NCBI GenBank assembly: GCA_036843405.1 | Contig: DAITSJ010000005.1 | Coordinates: forward strand, 124,001 to 188,000 | Length of the DNA stretch: 64,000 nt | DNA from: DGNJ01 sp002388905 | GTDB taxonomy: Bacteria > Pseudomonadota > Gammaproteobacteria > Pseudomonadales > Porticoccaceae | Reading direction: 5' to 3' | Shown here: positions 16,615-25,360 of the stretch, in pieces | How positions within the stretch are numbered: position 1 is the stretch's first letter | Layout of the letters: each line of letters begins with the position of its first letter | Program-made: the position numbers and the translations under genes | Notes under the pieces: model-generated | Database searches by the model: none | Told to the model about the DNA's origin: nothing | What the model saw: only the letters and a program-made list of their open reading frames with translations

Positions 16615-17415
16615 ATGGGGGGAATGACGGGCAAGGTGGCGTCCGTGGTGGGGGCCGCCGGCAGGGGCAATATGGGCCAGGTGATCGCCCGGCGGTTCGC
16701 CGAAGAAGGCGCCAGGGTGGTGGTTTCCGGGCGGCACGAAGAGCCGCTCAGGGAGCTGGCCGAAGAGATAGGCGGCGACTGGGTTCTCTGCGACCTGACC
16801 AAAAAGTCCGACATCGACAATATGATCGATACCATTGTCGATCGCCACGGCCAGCTCGACGTGGCCGTCAACGCCTCCGGCTGGGGGCTGCTCAAGCCTT
16901 TCGTGGAGAACACCGAGGAAGATCTGGAGCGCATGATGGCCCTCCAGTTCAAGGGCCCCTTCCAGTGGCTGCAAAAACTGGTCCAGACCATGGATCAGCG
17001 CGGCGGCTCGATCATTCAGATTTCTTCCGCCACCGCCAAGATCATGCTCGACAATCACGCCGCCTACATGGGTACCAAGGCGGGCATCGACCATGTGGTG
17101 CGCTGTGTGGCCAACGAATTCGGCGAGAAGGGTATCCGGGCGAACTCCATTTCCCCCGGACTCACCTACTCGCCAATGACCGAAGAGCACATGCAGAGTG
17201 CGTCCCTGGTGGAGACATTCCGTAAATGCTACCCGCTGGGAAGGGTGGGAACCAGCGACGATATCGCCGCGGCGGCGGTCTTTCTTGCCTCGGACGAGTG
17301 TTTTATGACGGGCGAAAATCTCCAGGTCAATGGGGGGCTGTGCCTGCGCCGCAATCCCCGCGCCCACGAACTCTACGAGGCCGCCGTGGAGGCGGGTGAA
17401 ATACCGGGAGAGTAG
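16615..17415 (+). CDS. SDR family oxidoreductase (A)
   Basis: A 266-residue short-chain dehydrogenase/reductase. The cofactor loop is GAAGRGNMG near the N-terminus, a variant of TGxxxGxG. The catalytic serine lies in IQISSATAK and the Tyr-x3-Lys pair in AYMGTKAG. It likely oxidises or reduces a hydroxyl/keto group with NAD(P)H. ATG 16615 follows GGAGGAG; the upstream in-frame extension reads through promoter sequence. It is resolvably similar to SDR H (37568) in the variant glycine loop and in the C-terminal LASDECFMTGENLQVNGG type ending. Probably co-transcribed with the TonB receptor 126 bp downstream. Confidence 0.9.
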   Translation: MGGMTGKVASVVGAAGRGNMGQVIARRFAEEGARVVVSGRHEEPLRELAEEIGGDWVLCDLTKKSDIDNMIDTIVDRHGQLDVAVNASGWGLLKPFVENTEEDLERMMALQFKGPFQWLQKLVQTMDQRGGSIIQISSATAKIMLDNHAAYMGTKAGIDHVVRCVANEFGEKGIRANSISPGLTYSPMTEEHMQSASLVETFRKCYPLGRVGTSDDIAAAAVFLASDECFMTGENLQVNGGLCLRRNPRAHELYEAAVEAGEIPGE

Positions 17416-17506
17416 AAGACGCGTTGCCCAAAACGGCGGGCGACTGCGATTGGCGGATTCCCTCATATATTGGAAGCGGCGAATCCGGGAATCTTGATAA
17501 CTAAAC

Positions 17507-17518
17507 AATATCGATATT
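17507..17518. promoter_or_regulatory. Perfect 12-bp palindrome before TonB receptor 1
   Basis: AATATCGATATT is a perfect inverted repeat ending 23 bp before the receptor ATG. It does not match the recurrent AAACA-N8-TGTTT motif (only the AAACA at 17503 is shared), so if functional it would serve a different regulator or act at the RNA level in the leader. Confidence 0.3.
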
Positions 17519-17540
17519 AAAACAGCGAGAGGGTAGAAAT

Positions 17541-19778
17541 ATGGACTTTAAAAGACTGAGTCATTCCATTGCGGCGGTTGTCGCTGCCTCGTCCCTGGCC
17601 CTGCCGGCCGGCGCAGCGCAGCTGGAAGAGATCGTGGTGACGGCCCGTAAAAAGGCAGAATCCATGCAGGATTCCCCGGTGGCTGTCAGTGCGGTCAACC
17701 GGGAGACCATCCAGGCCGCCTTCCTGGGCGATGCCACCGGCATTGCCCAGTTCGCGCCCAATGTGGTGTTCGACGATATTTCTGCGGGCACCCCCGGCGG
17801 CGGCGGTATCTCCATCCGGGGCATCAGCTACCAGGACGTGGAAAAAACCTTCGATCCGGCGGTGTTGATGTACCTGGACGGTGTGCCCCTGGGCACCAAC
17901 ACCGGCAATGCCATGAACCTGCTGGACGTGGAGCGCATCGAAGTGCTGCGCGGGCCCCAGGGCACCCTGTTCGGCAAGAACGCAGTGGGCGGCGTGATTA
18001 ATATCCACCGCACCAAGCCCATCATCGGCCAGTGGGCGGGCAAGGCCCGGGTCCGGGTCGAATCCGAGGACAGCGCCACCAACCTGGAAGGCGTGCTTAA
18101 TATACCCCTGGGCGACACGCTGGCCGCCAAGGTCAATGTGGCCCGATTGGAGGAGCCGGGGTACTACGACAATATCACCAACGGCGACGACGAGGGCGAG
18201 TCCGACGAGGAACGCTTCGGGATCCATTTCCTGTGGCAGCCCACGGACGACCTGACCGCCGAATTCCAGTACAACCAGTCGGAGATGGACGGCATCCTGG
18301 CGCCCATGCTCAATATCAACAGCCCCCTGGCGGATCTCTGCGCCGGTTTCGGGGCCTGTGCCGCCAGCGATGACGAGCCGTTGTCCGGCGACCGCCGGGA
18401 AGGGGCCGGCAACCTGGGCCAGGACTTTTTCCTGGACAGCAAGGATTACCAGGTCGACCTCAACTGGGATATTTCGCCCAGCCTCACCGGCGTCCTGATT
18501 GCCGCTCACCGGGAAACGGACGAAAGGACGTTCATTGATTTTGACGGCTCGCCCCAGACCCTGTTCCATATCCGCCGCACCAGCGAATACGAGCAGGACA
18601 GCCTGGAACTGCGCCTGGATTACACCGCCGACCGGCTCAGTGTTACTGGCGGATACTTCTACTGGAACGGAGAAGTCAGCGGCTGGGAAAACGAGGCGAC
18701 GATCCCGCTTTTCCTCGGTTTGCCGGTTGGAACCTGTGGCTTCGATACGGTGGCCTGTCAGTTCGAGACCGCCAGTGCCGAGTCCAAATCCCACTCCGTG
18801 TTCTTCGAGGGCGACTACCGATTTGCGGAAAACTGGTATTTCGTACTTGGCGCCCGTTATATCGAGGAAGACAAGGAACTCACCAAGACCAGCCAAGTGC
18901 CAATCGCTGGTTTGACCACGTTGCCGACTACCACCGGTGACCGGACCGACGACGATATTATTCACCGTATCGGTTTCCGCTGGGAGCCCACCCCCAATGT
19001 GATGGCCTATGCTACCTGGTCCACCGGCTTCCGCAGTGGCGGGTTCAGCATCCGCGGGGTGACGCCGGAAATTATCCAGACCGGTTTTGAGCCTGAAACG
19101 GTCGATAACTACGAGCTTGGCATCAAGACCGAGTTGTTCGATCGCCGGGTTCGGCTGAACGCGACAGTGTTCCGGATGGAATACGATGATATGCAGATCG
19201 AACTGCAGGTGCCCCGCCCGGGTCCGGGCAGCGGCACCCAGGATTCCGTGGTCAATGCCGGTTCGGCAACCATCGACGGTGTCGAGCTGGAGGTGACCGC
19301 GCTGCTCAACGACTACTTTACCCTTGATTTCAACGCCGGCTGGCTTGACGCCGGTTACGACACCTTCCGCGGCCAGATTTTTGCCGACGGCACCCAGAAC
19401 GACGACAACTCCAACCTGCCATTGCGTCGTGCACCCGAGTGGAATTACACCGCGGCCCTGAATTACAGCCAGGCCGTTGGTGGTGGCGACCTGCGGGGCC
19501 GGTTGTCCTACAGCTGGACCGACGACTATGCCGGCACGGTGACGGATTTCCCCGGCACCCATGTGGACGACTTCGGCCTTCTGGACGCCTCCCTGAACTA
19601 TACCTACGGCCAGTGGCAGGTGGGTGTCTTCGGTCGAAATCTCACCGATGAGGACGAATACAGCCACACGTTTGCGGTGGTGCCGTACCGGTCGGGCAGG
19701 TCGCTGTTTACCTTTGCCACGCCGCGGGCCCCGCGCACCTATGGCCTGGAGCTGACCTACACCTTCGGCGATTACTGA
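17541..19778 (+). CDS. TonB-dependent outer-membrane receptor (1)
   Basis: A 745-residue receptor. A signal peptide (about 1-28, ending PAGAA) is followed at once by a TonB-box-like LEEIVVTARKK, then the plug domain (about 45-160, with RGPQGTLFGKNAVGGVIN) and a 22-strand beta-barrel ending LTYTFGDY. These receptors pull bulky ligands across the outer membrane using TonB/ExbBD energy. The plug and barrel belong to the large FecA/CirA-like group expanded in hydrocarbon and terpenoid degraders, and no siderophore genes are nearby, so an organic substrate is more likely than iron (inference). It follows SDR A on the same strand. Confidence 0.93.
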   Translation: MDFKRLSHSIAAVVAASSLALPAGAAQLEEIVVTARKKAESMQDSPVAVSAVNRETIQAAFLGDATGIAQFAPNVVFDDISAGTPGGGGISIRGISYQDVEKTFDPAVLMYLDGVPLGTNTGNAMNLLDVERIEVLRGPQGTLFGKNAVGGVINIHRTKPIIGQWAGKARVRVESEDSATNLEGVLNIPLGDTLAAKVNVARLEEPGYYDNITNGDDEGESDEERFGIHFLWQPTDDLTAEFQYNQSEMDGILAPMLNINSPLADLCAGFGACAASDDEPLSGDRREGAGNLGQDFFLDSKDYQVDLNWDISPSLTGVLIAAHRETDERTFIDFDGSPQTLFHIRRTSEYEQDSLELRLDYTADRLSVTGGYFYWNGEVSGWENEATIPLFLGLPVGTCGFDTVACQFETASAESKSHSVFFEGDYRFAENWYFVLGARYIEEDKELTKTSQVPIAGLTTLPTTTGDRTDDDIIHRIGFRWEPTPNVMAYATWSTGFRSGGFSIRGVTPEIIQTGFEPETVDNYELGIKTELFDRRVRLNATVFRMEYDDMQIELQVPRPGPGSGTQDSVVNAGSATIDGVELEVTALLNDYFTLDFNAGWLDAGYDTFRGQIFADGTQNDDNSNLPLRRAPEWNYTAALNYSQAVGGGDLRGRLSYSWTDDYAGTVTDFPGTHVDDFGLLDASLNYTYGQWQVGVFGRNLTDEDEYSHTFAVVPYRSGRSLFTFATPRAPRTYGLELTYTFGDY

Positions 19779-19783
19779 TGGAC

Positions 19784-19812
19784 AGAGCCCCGGCCGCTGC
19801 CGGGGCTCTTCC
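19784..19812 (+). terminator. Terminator hairpin after TonB receptor 1
   Basis: A perfect 11-bp stem AGAGCCCCGGC (19784-19794) and GCCGGGGCTCT (19799-19809) with a CGCT loop, starting six bases after the receptor stop. The T-tail is short (TCTTCC), but the stem is very stable. Confidence 0.75.
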
Positions 19813-20018
19813 GTTGGCGGCAAATGGAAAGGCCATCCTGAAAGCGTGATCGCGCTGGCAATGGCGGGCAGGGGACGATAAATCGGGTGCAGGTTTTAGT
19901 GACAACGCCCGACTTTACCGCCCGGTCTATTCCCGCTTTGCCTTGCTTCGGGAGAGCTCCTTTTTATTTGTTGTGTCCATATCCCGCCTTCGCCCTGCTA
20001 TCGAGGTAATCGAGGTAA

Positions 20019-20786
20019 ATGAATATGCAGCTAAAGAATAAAGTCGTCCTTATCACCGGCGCCGCTTCCGGTATCGGTCTGGCCGCGGCCCGGCGCTTTG
20101 CCGCCGAGGGTGCGAGCCTGATGCTGGCGGACATGGACGAGAAAGCCCTCCGGTCGGCGGCCGGGGAGATCGGTTCCCAAGCAGTCGACTCCGTGGTGGT
20201 GGATGTGTCGAATCCGGAGCAGGTGGAAAATATGGTCCGGGCCACGGTGACAAAATTCGGGCGGCTGGACGCGTTTATCGCCAATGCCGGAATTGAGGGG
20301 AAGATCGGCGAAATTGTCGATTCCGACGTGGAGAATTTCGATCAGGTGATGGCGGTCAACGTCCGCGGCGTCTGGCTGGGCCTGAAATACGCCATCGGTG
20401 CCATGCGCGACAGTGGCGGGGGCAGCATTGTCATCACCTCTTCGGGTGCCGGGGTCAAGGGCCAGCCCAACATGGCCCCCTATAACAGCAGCAAGCATGC
20501 GGTCATCGGCCTGATGCGTTGTGCCGCGCTCGAGTGCGCCCAATACAACATCCGGGTCAATACCGTGAATCCCGGTGCCGTGGAGACCCGGATGATGCGT
20601 TCCATCGAGGAGGGGTTTGCCCCCGGCAGCGGAGAGACCTTCAAGGAAACCCTCCATGCCGCCACGCCCATGGGTCGATATGCGAGGCCGGAAGAAATCG
20701 CCAATATGATGCTGTTTCTCGCCAGCGACGAGAGCAGTTACTGCACCGGCGGCGTTTACATGGTGGACGGCGGCAATTCCACCTGA
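20019..20786 (+). CDS. SDR family oxidoreductase (B)
   Basis: A 255-residue classical SDR. It shows TGAASGIG (cofactor loop, about 13-20), NAG (about 88-90), Ser in ITSSGAG and YNSSK as the catalytic Tyr-Lys, and ends with the standard LASDESSYCTGGVYMVDGG. It would interconvert an alcohol and ketone with NAD(P)+. GAGGTAA precedes ATG 20019; ATG 20025 is an alternative. It opens a plus-strand run of eight genes (20019-27325) with gaps of 9-85 bp and no terminator that I can see, likely one operon. Confidence 0.92.
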   Translation: MNMQLKNKVVLITGAASGIGLAAARRFAAEGASLMLADMDEKALRSAAGEIGSQAVDSVVVDVSNPEQVENMVRATVTKFGRLDAFIANAGIEGKIGEIVDSDVENFDQVMAVNVRGVWLGLKYAIGAMRDSGGGSIVITSSGAGVKGQPNMAPYNSSKHAVIGLMRCAALECAQYNIRVNTVNPGAVETRMMRSIEEGFAPGSGETFKETLHAATPMGRYARPEEIANMMLFLASDESSYCTGGVYMVDGGNST

Positions 20787-20871
20787 ATGCCCGTCAACGA
20801 ATAGTGGAAAGAGGCCAATGCGCCGGGGCCATTTGATTTTTCTCAACAGATATATTCAGGGGTGAACTGCA

Positions 20872-21630
20872 GTGACTGAAAATTTTAACGACAAAGTGGT
20901 ATTGATTACCGGTGGTGCGTCTGGCCTCGGCGAGGCCTGCGCGCAAGCCTTTGCCGCCGGGGGCGGCCGGGTCGCCGTGGCGGATGTGTCCTCGGAAGCC
21001 GTTGCAGGCGTTGTCGACAGGATTGAAGCGCAGGGCGGGCAGGCAATCGGCGTCACCTGTGACGTCACCGATTCCTCCGCGGTTGAGGGCATGGTCAAAC
21101 GGGTGGTCGATACCTGGGGTCGTCTCGATGTGGGCGTTAACAGTGCCGGTATCGTGACACCGATCACTCCGGTGGCGGAGACGGAGGAGGGCGACTTCGA
21201 CCGTCTGATGGCAGTCAACGTCAAGGGGGTGTGGTTATCCATGCGGGGCCAGATCCGGCAGATGCTGGAGCAGGGGGGCGGCAGCATCGTCAATATGGCC
21301 TCGGCGTTGAGTATCCGCGTCCACCCGGGAAGCGCCTTTTACGTTGCCAGCAAGTTTGCCGTTGCCGGCCTTACCCGGACGGCGGCAGTGGAATACGCCC
21401 AGTCCGGCATACGGATCAACGCCATATGCCCGGGTAATATCAAAACGCCCATGTTCGAAAAGGCGGTTACCGATCCCGAAACCATTGCCGCACTCCAGGG
21501 CCTGCATCCCATGAATCGTCTGGGCAAGCCGGAAGAGGTCGCCGCCGCGGTTATGTGGCTGGCCTCGGATGCCGCTTCCTTTACCACGGGAAGCCTGCTG
21601 ACAGCCGACGGCGGTTGGACGGCCACCTGA
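20872..21630 (+). CDS. SDR family oxidoreductase (C)
   Basis: A 252-residue classical SDR starting at GTG (AGGGG upstream). It has TGGASGLG (cofactor loop), NSAG in place of the usual NNAG, and YVASK as catalytic Tyr/Lys; the C-terminus ends TTGSLLTADGGW. It likely acts on a cyclic or acyl alcohol. Second gene of the SDR operon, 85 bp after SDR B and 26 bp before SDR D. Its individual step cannot be read from sequence. Confidence 0.9.
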   Translation: MTENFNDKVVLITGGASGLGEACAQAFAAGGGRVAVADVSSEAVAGVVDRIEAQGGQAIGVTCDVTDSSAVEGMVKRVVDTWGRLDVGVNSAGIVTPITPVAETEEGDFDRLMAVNVKGVWLSMRGQIRQMLEQGGGSIVNMASALSIRVHPGSAFYVASKFAVAGLTRTAAVEYAQSGIRINAICPGNIKTPMFEKAVTDPETIAALQGLHPMNRLGKPEEVAAAVMWLASDAASFTTGSLLTADGGWTAT

Positions 21631-21656
21631 AATCGAGACATTGAAGGAGCTGAATC

Positions 21657-22442
21657 ATGACTAGAGTCAACGGCAAAGTCGCCATGGTCACTGGTGGCGC
21701 CACCGGCATTGGTGTCGGTGTGGTGCGCATGCTGGTCGACGAAGGCGCCAGGGTGGTGATCGCTGATATCGCCGAGGAGGCCGGACAGCAACTGGCCGAG
21801 GAACTGGGCGAAAGCGGTCTCTTCCTGCGCCTGGATGTCACCGATGAGGGGCAGTGGCAGCAGGGAATCAGAGATCTTGAGGAGCACTGGGGACCCCTCG
21901 ACATCCTGGTGCAGAGTGCCGGGATATCCCGCCCCGCATCCATCGAGGACGCATCCCTGGCCGAGTGGCGCGACCACATGGCGGTCCACGGCGAGGGGGC
22001 TTTTCTGGGCTGCAAGTATGCCGTCCAGAGCATGAAAAAGGCCGGCGGCGGTGCCATCGTTAATATTTCCTCGGTGGAAAGCATTCGTCCGGGACCATTG
22101 TTCACCTGCTACGGCGCCGCCAAGGCGGCCCAGGATGCGATCACCAAAACCGTGGCGCTGCACTGTGGCGAGAGGGGCTACAACATCCGGTGCAACTCGG
22201 TGCACCCGGCGGCCACTTACACGCCTTTGCTGGAACAATACCTGAACAGCGCGGAGGATCCGGCCGGGCTGGAAAAGACCTACGCCTCAATGCAGCCCCT
22301 GAACCGTATAGCGACTGTCGAGGAAATTGCCCATGCCGTGTTGTTCCTGGCAAGCGACGAATCCAGTTTTATGACCGGTCACCAGATGTATGTGGACGGC
22401 GGCGCGTTGACCAAGCCTTACCCGTCCGGCGAAGGCGCCTGA
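21657..22442 (+). CDS. SDR family oxidoreductase (D)
   Basis: A 261-residue classical SDR with TGGATGIG, QSAG in the NNAG position, Ser in NISSVES and YGAAKAA for Tyr/Lys. The C-terminal LASDESSFMTGHQMYVDGG resembles SDRs acting on bile acids or steroid-like rings, but this resemblance is generic. SD AAGGAG precedes ATG 21657. It sits in the middle of the operon, followed after 50 bp by the SnoaL protein. Confidence 0.9.
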   Translation: MTRVNGKVAMVTGGATGIGVGVVRMLVDEGARVVIADIAEEAGQQLAEELGESGLFLRLDVTDEGQWQQGIRDLEEHWGPLDILVQSAGISRPASIEDASLAEWRDHMAVHGEGAFLGCKYAVQSMKKAGGGAIVNISSVESIRPGPLFTCYGAAKAAQDAITKTVALHCGERGYNIRCNSVHPAATYTPLLEQYLNSAEDPAGLEKTYASMQPLNRIATVEEIAHAVLFLASDESSFMTGHQMYVDGGALTKPYPSGEGA

Positions 22443-22492
22443 TTCGCGTACTTGATAGGACAGTGAATCCACAAAACTAACCGGGGGGATGT

Positions 22493-22918
22493 ATGCCTGA
22501 CAAGCTCTCAGTCGAGGAGCGCCTGGATATTGCCGACCTCTTTTCCCTCTATTGCCACCTGATCGACAGCGGCCAGCGTGAGTCCTGGCTCGACCTGTTT
22601 ACGTCCGACGGTGTATTCGAGGTGCCGGGAATGGGTCGCATGGAAGGTCGGGAACAAATCGGCGGGGTTGCCGATAGGGTTATCGAGGGCAGCAAGGGTA
22701 ACTGGCGCCACCAGATGGCCAACGTATTGCCGGAAGCCGGCGCCAGACCCGGTACGGCCCGGGTAAAGGCTTATAGCCTGGTTACCGACTGGAGCGATGG
22801 CGGTGCTGTCAGCACGTTTAACGACTATGACGTCGAGTTGAAAAAAACGGGAGATAAATGGCGAATTGTGCACCTGTTGGCCAGACCGGCCCGGATCACC
22901 GTGGGTCCCGATTCCTGA
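22493..22918 (+). CDS. SnoaL/NTF2-like protein (1)
   Basis: A 141-residue cone-shaped alpha+beta-barrel protein of the SnoaL_4 type. The N-terminal helix EERLDIADLFSLYCHLIDSGQRESWLDLFTSDGVFEV has the usual aromatic and acidic pocket residues; strands near 75-125 complete the barrel. The family includes cyclases, isomerases, dehydratases and ligand carriers (polyketide cyclase SnoaL, ketosteroid isomerase). Which applies is unknown, but placement among SDRs suggests an isomerase or hydratase acting on a keto intermediate. SD GGGGG precedes ATG 22493. Confidence 0.85.
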   Translation: MPDKLSVEERLDIADLFSLYCHLIDSGQRESWLDLFTSDGVFEVPGMGRMEGREQIGGVADRVIEGSKGNWRHQMANVLPEAGARPGTARVKAYSLVTDWSDGGAVSTFNDYDVELKKTGDKWRIVHLLARPARITVGPDS

Positions 22919-22956
22919 GCCCTTCTTCTTAACCCAAGTTGATCGAGGAAACAACA

Positions 22957-23718
22957 ATGTCACGTCTAGCGGGTAAAGTCGCATTGATCACCGGGGCGGC
23001 TTCCAAACCGGGGCTCGGTAATTCCACTGCCCTGCGTTTCGCGCAGGAGGGGGCCAGGCTGGTCATTACCGATATTAATGAAGAAGGCCTCAAGGCCTGT
23101 GAACAGGAAATCAGGGATGCCGGTGGCGAGGTGGTCGCCTGGCGCCAGGACGTCACCGCGGAATCGGACTGGCAGGAAACCCTGGACCGGACCATCGAGA
23201 GCTGGGGCAAACTGGATATCCTGGTCAACAACGCCGGTATCGCCGTGTTGCGTATGGTCGACGTCATGACACCGGCGGAATTCGAGAAACAAATGGCGGT
23301 GAATATGACCAGTGTTTTCCTGGGCACCCGGAAGGCAATTCCCCTGATGCGCAAGAACGGCAGCGGCTCGATCATCAATCTGTCGTCCATCGCCGGACTG
23401 GTGGGCATTCCCGGTGCCTCTGCCTACGCCGCCAGTAAAGGGGGGGTGCGCCTGTTCAGTAAAACCGTTGCCCTGGAATGCGCCAGGGAGAACATCCGCT
23501 GCAATTCTGTCCACCCCGGTGTGATCTGGACCAATATCCAGCAGGACGCTATCCGGGACAATCCCGAGCAGTACGAAATTATCAATGCCTCGATTCCCAT
23601 GGGGCGGATGGGCGACCCGGAAGATGTTGCCAACTGTATCCTTTTTCTGGCCTCCGACGAGGCCAGGTATATTACCGGGGCCGAATTCGTGGTGGATGGC
23701 GGTATGACCGCCCAGTAG
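22957..23718 (+). CDS. SDR family oxidoreductase (E)
   Basis: A 253-residue classical SDR. The cofactor loop is TGAASKPGLG, which is two residues longer than TGxxxGxG. NNAG is intact; Ser is in NLSSIAG; Tyr/Lys in YAASKGG; the end reads YITGAEFVVDGGMTAQ. GAGGAAA before ATG 22957 decides the start; a TTG 18 bases upstream has poorer context. Fifth gene of the operon, 38 bp after the SnoaL gene. Confidence 0.9.
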   Translation: MSRLAGKVALITGAASKPGLGNSTALRFAQEGARLVITDINEEGLKACEQEIRDAGGEVVAWRQDVTAESDWQETLDRTIESWGKLDILVNNAGIAVLRMVDVMTPAEFEKQMAVNMTSVFLGTRKAIPLMRKNGSGSIINLSSIAGLVGIPGASAYAASKGGVRLFSKTVALECARENIRCNSVHPGVIWTNIQQDAIRDNPEQYEIINASIPMGRMGDPEDVANCILFLASDEARYITGAEFVVDGGMTAQ

Positions 23719-23766
23719 CGGGACGTCCGTCAGGCCACGCGCGCCGGGATTTACAGGAAAGACGCC

Positions 23767-24537
23767 ATGTCGAGACTTGCAAACAAGGTCGCACTCATCA
23801 CCGGCGGTGCCTCGGGCATCGGGGCCGCGGTCGTCAGACGTTTTGTCGCCGAGGGGGCACAGGTTGTCTTCATGGACAGGGACGACACATCGGGCTCTGC
23901 CCTGGCACAACAAACCGGTGCTTCGTACCGGCATGGCGACGTGGCCTGCGAGAAGGACTGGCAATCGCTGATGGCCGAAATCGGCGAGCGCCACGGTCGT
24001 CTCGACGTCCTGGTCAACAATGCCGGCATCGTGTCCAACCGCGCCATTGCCGACATGGATCTGGAGAGCTGGGAAAAAGTGCTGGGTGTCAACCTGACCG
24101 GCACCATGCTTGGTTGCCGGGCGGGAATCGAGGCCATGAGAAACAATCCCGAAGGCCCGGGCGGCTCTATTATCAATACCGCTTCGACTGTTTCCTTTCT
24201 GGGGCTGGCCAATGATGCCGCCTATACGGCAAGTAAGGCCGGGGTGGTGGGGCTGACCCGGTCAGTGGCCACCTGGTGCGCCGGAAAGGGCCTCAATATT
24301 CGTTGCAACAGCCTGCACCCGGGACCCACCCTGACGGCCATACTCCAGGCACATATCGAGCAGGACCCCGCCATGGCCGATAAATTCCGCGCCATGACGC
24401 CGGGCAACCGGATGGGCTCCGTGGAAGAGATTGCCAATCTGGCCCTTTATCTTGCTTCCGATGAGTCCAGTTTTTCGACAGGCGCCCAGTTTGTCGCCGA
24501 CGGCGGGCTGGTCAACGCCCATCCTTCTATGGATTAA
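23767..24537 (+). CDS. SDR family oxidoreductase (F)
   Basis: A 256-residue classical SDR with TGGASGIG, NNAG, Ser in NTASTVS and YTASKAG for catalysis; the C-terminus reads STGAQFVADGGLVNAH. Its N-terminus (MSRLANKVALITG) is nearly identical to that of SDR E, suggesting tandem duplication of these two genes followed by divergence. The start is preceded by AGGAAAG. It is 9 bp from the EthD gene. Confidence 0.9.
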   Translation: MSRLANKVALITGGASGIGAAVVRRFVAEGAQVVFMDRDDTSGSALAQQTGASYRHGDVACEKDWQSLMAEIGERHGRLDVLVNNAGIVSNRAIADMDLESWEKVLGVNLTGTMLGCRAGIEAMRNNPEGPGGSIINTASTVSFLGLANDAAYTASKAGVVGLTRSVATWCAGKGLNIRCNSLHPGPTLTAILQAHIEQDPAMADKFRAMTPGNRMGSVEEIANLALYLASDESSFSTGAQFVADGGLVNAHPSMD

Positions 24538-24546
24538 CGCAAACCC

Positions 24547-25308
24547 ATGGCAACGCTTGAACAGGGTGAACCCAAAGGCACTGGCGCAAAGGGTGTAGAC
24601 AAGGTCCAGGTGCTGCTGGCCCCGGTGGCCGGCGTGGCCATGGAGCGGTTCCAGGCGGTGGTGGCTGACTCAGTGACCAGACTCGACGGGCAGCGCGGCA
24701 AGGGGGTCGGTATCAGGGCCGGCTTCCTGTTGAAGCCCAACCCCATCGGCGATATGCCACACAGCCAGAAGGGGAGTGCCGCCACCTTCGAGGGATTGAT
24801 CGAGTTTTTCAGCGATGGTGACGGAGCGGGACGGGCCACCGTGGACGGGCTTGTGGGTTCCCTGCACGATGCTATTGAACCGGTCGTCGACTGGCAGCAA
24901 TCCGCCGTGATTGCCGGTCGGGAATATCGGCTGTTGCCGGGCTGGGGTGAACTGCAGTTGGTTTTTGCCCTGCGCCGGAAGCCGTCGTTGAGCCGCACGG
25001 CGTTCCAGGATTACTGGCTCAATCACCACGCCGGGTACGCCCTTGAGCAGGGTGTCGACGACAGGACATTCTATTACCGGCAATTCCATACCGACGGCTG
25101 CTGGTCCGGCGACCTGGCCCGTGACCATGGATTTGGTATCGCCGATTTCGACGGTGTCGCCGAGGTTTATTACCAGAGTGTCGAGGAGATCGCGGAGCGG
25201 TTTTCCCGTCCGGAAGTCTCCCGCGACGCCTATGCGGACGAAAAAACCTTTATCGATCACGAGCGCTCATGGCTGGGTTTTTTCCGCATGTTTCGGTGCG
25301 ATCGCTGA
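24547..25308 (+). CDS. EthD-domain protein, two-module (1)
   Basis: A 253-residue protein with two dimeric alpha/beta-barrel (ferredoxin-like) modules. The second (about 135-250) is clear: QLVFALRRKPSLSRTAFQDYWLNHHAGYA matches the EthD signature with its conserved His pair. The first (about 18-125) is more divergent. EthD proteins accompany P450 and other degradation systems; some members act as cyclases, decarboxylases or monooxygenase-like enzymes. A double-length form is less common than the roughly 100-residue form at 55526. Its precise role is unknown. Confidence 0.75.
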   Translation: MATLEQGEPKGTGAKGVDKVQVLLAPVAGVAMERFQAVVADSVTRLDGQRGKGVGIRAGFLLKPNPIGDMPHSQKGSAATFEGLIEFFSDGDGAGRATVDGLVGSLHDAIEPVVDWQQSAVIAGREYRLLPGWGELQLVFALRRKPSLSRTAFQDYWLNHHAGYALEQGVDDRTFYYRQFHTDGCWSGDLARDHGFGIADFDGVAEVYYQSVEEIAERFSRPEVSRDAYADEKTFIDHERSWLGFFRMFRCDR

Positions 25309-25360
25309 CTGGCGCCGTTTTCAGGCACCCCGGGAAATACCAGAATCGGAAGCGCTGTTC

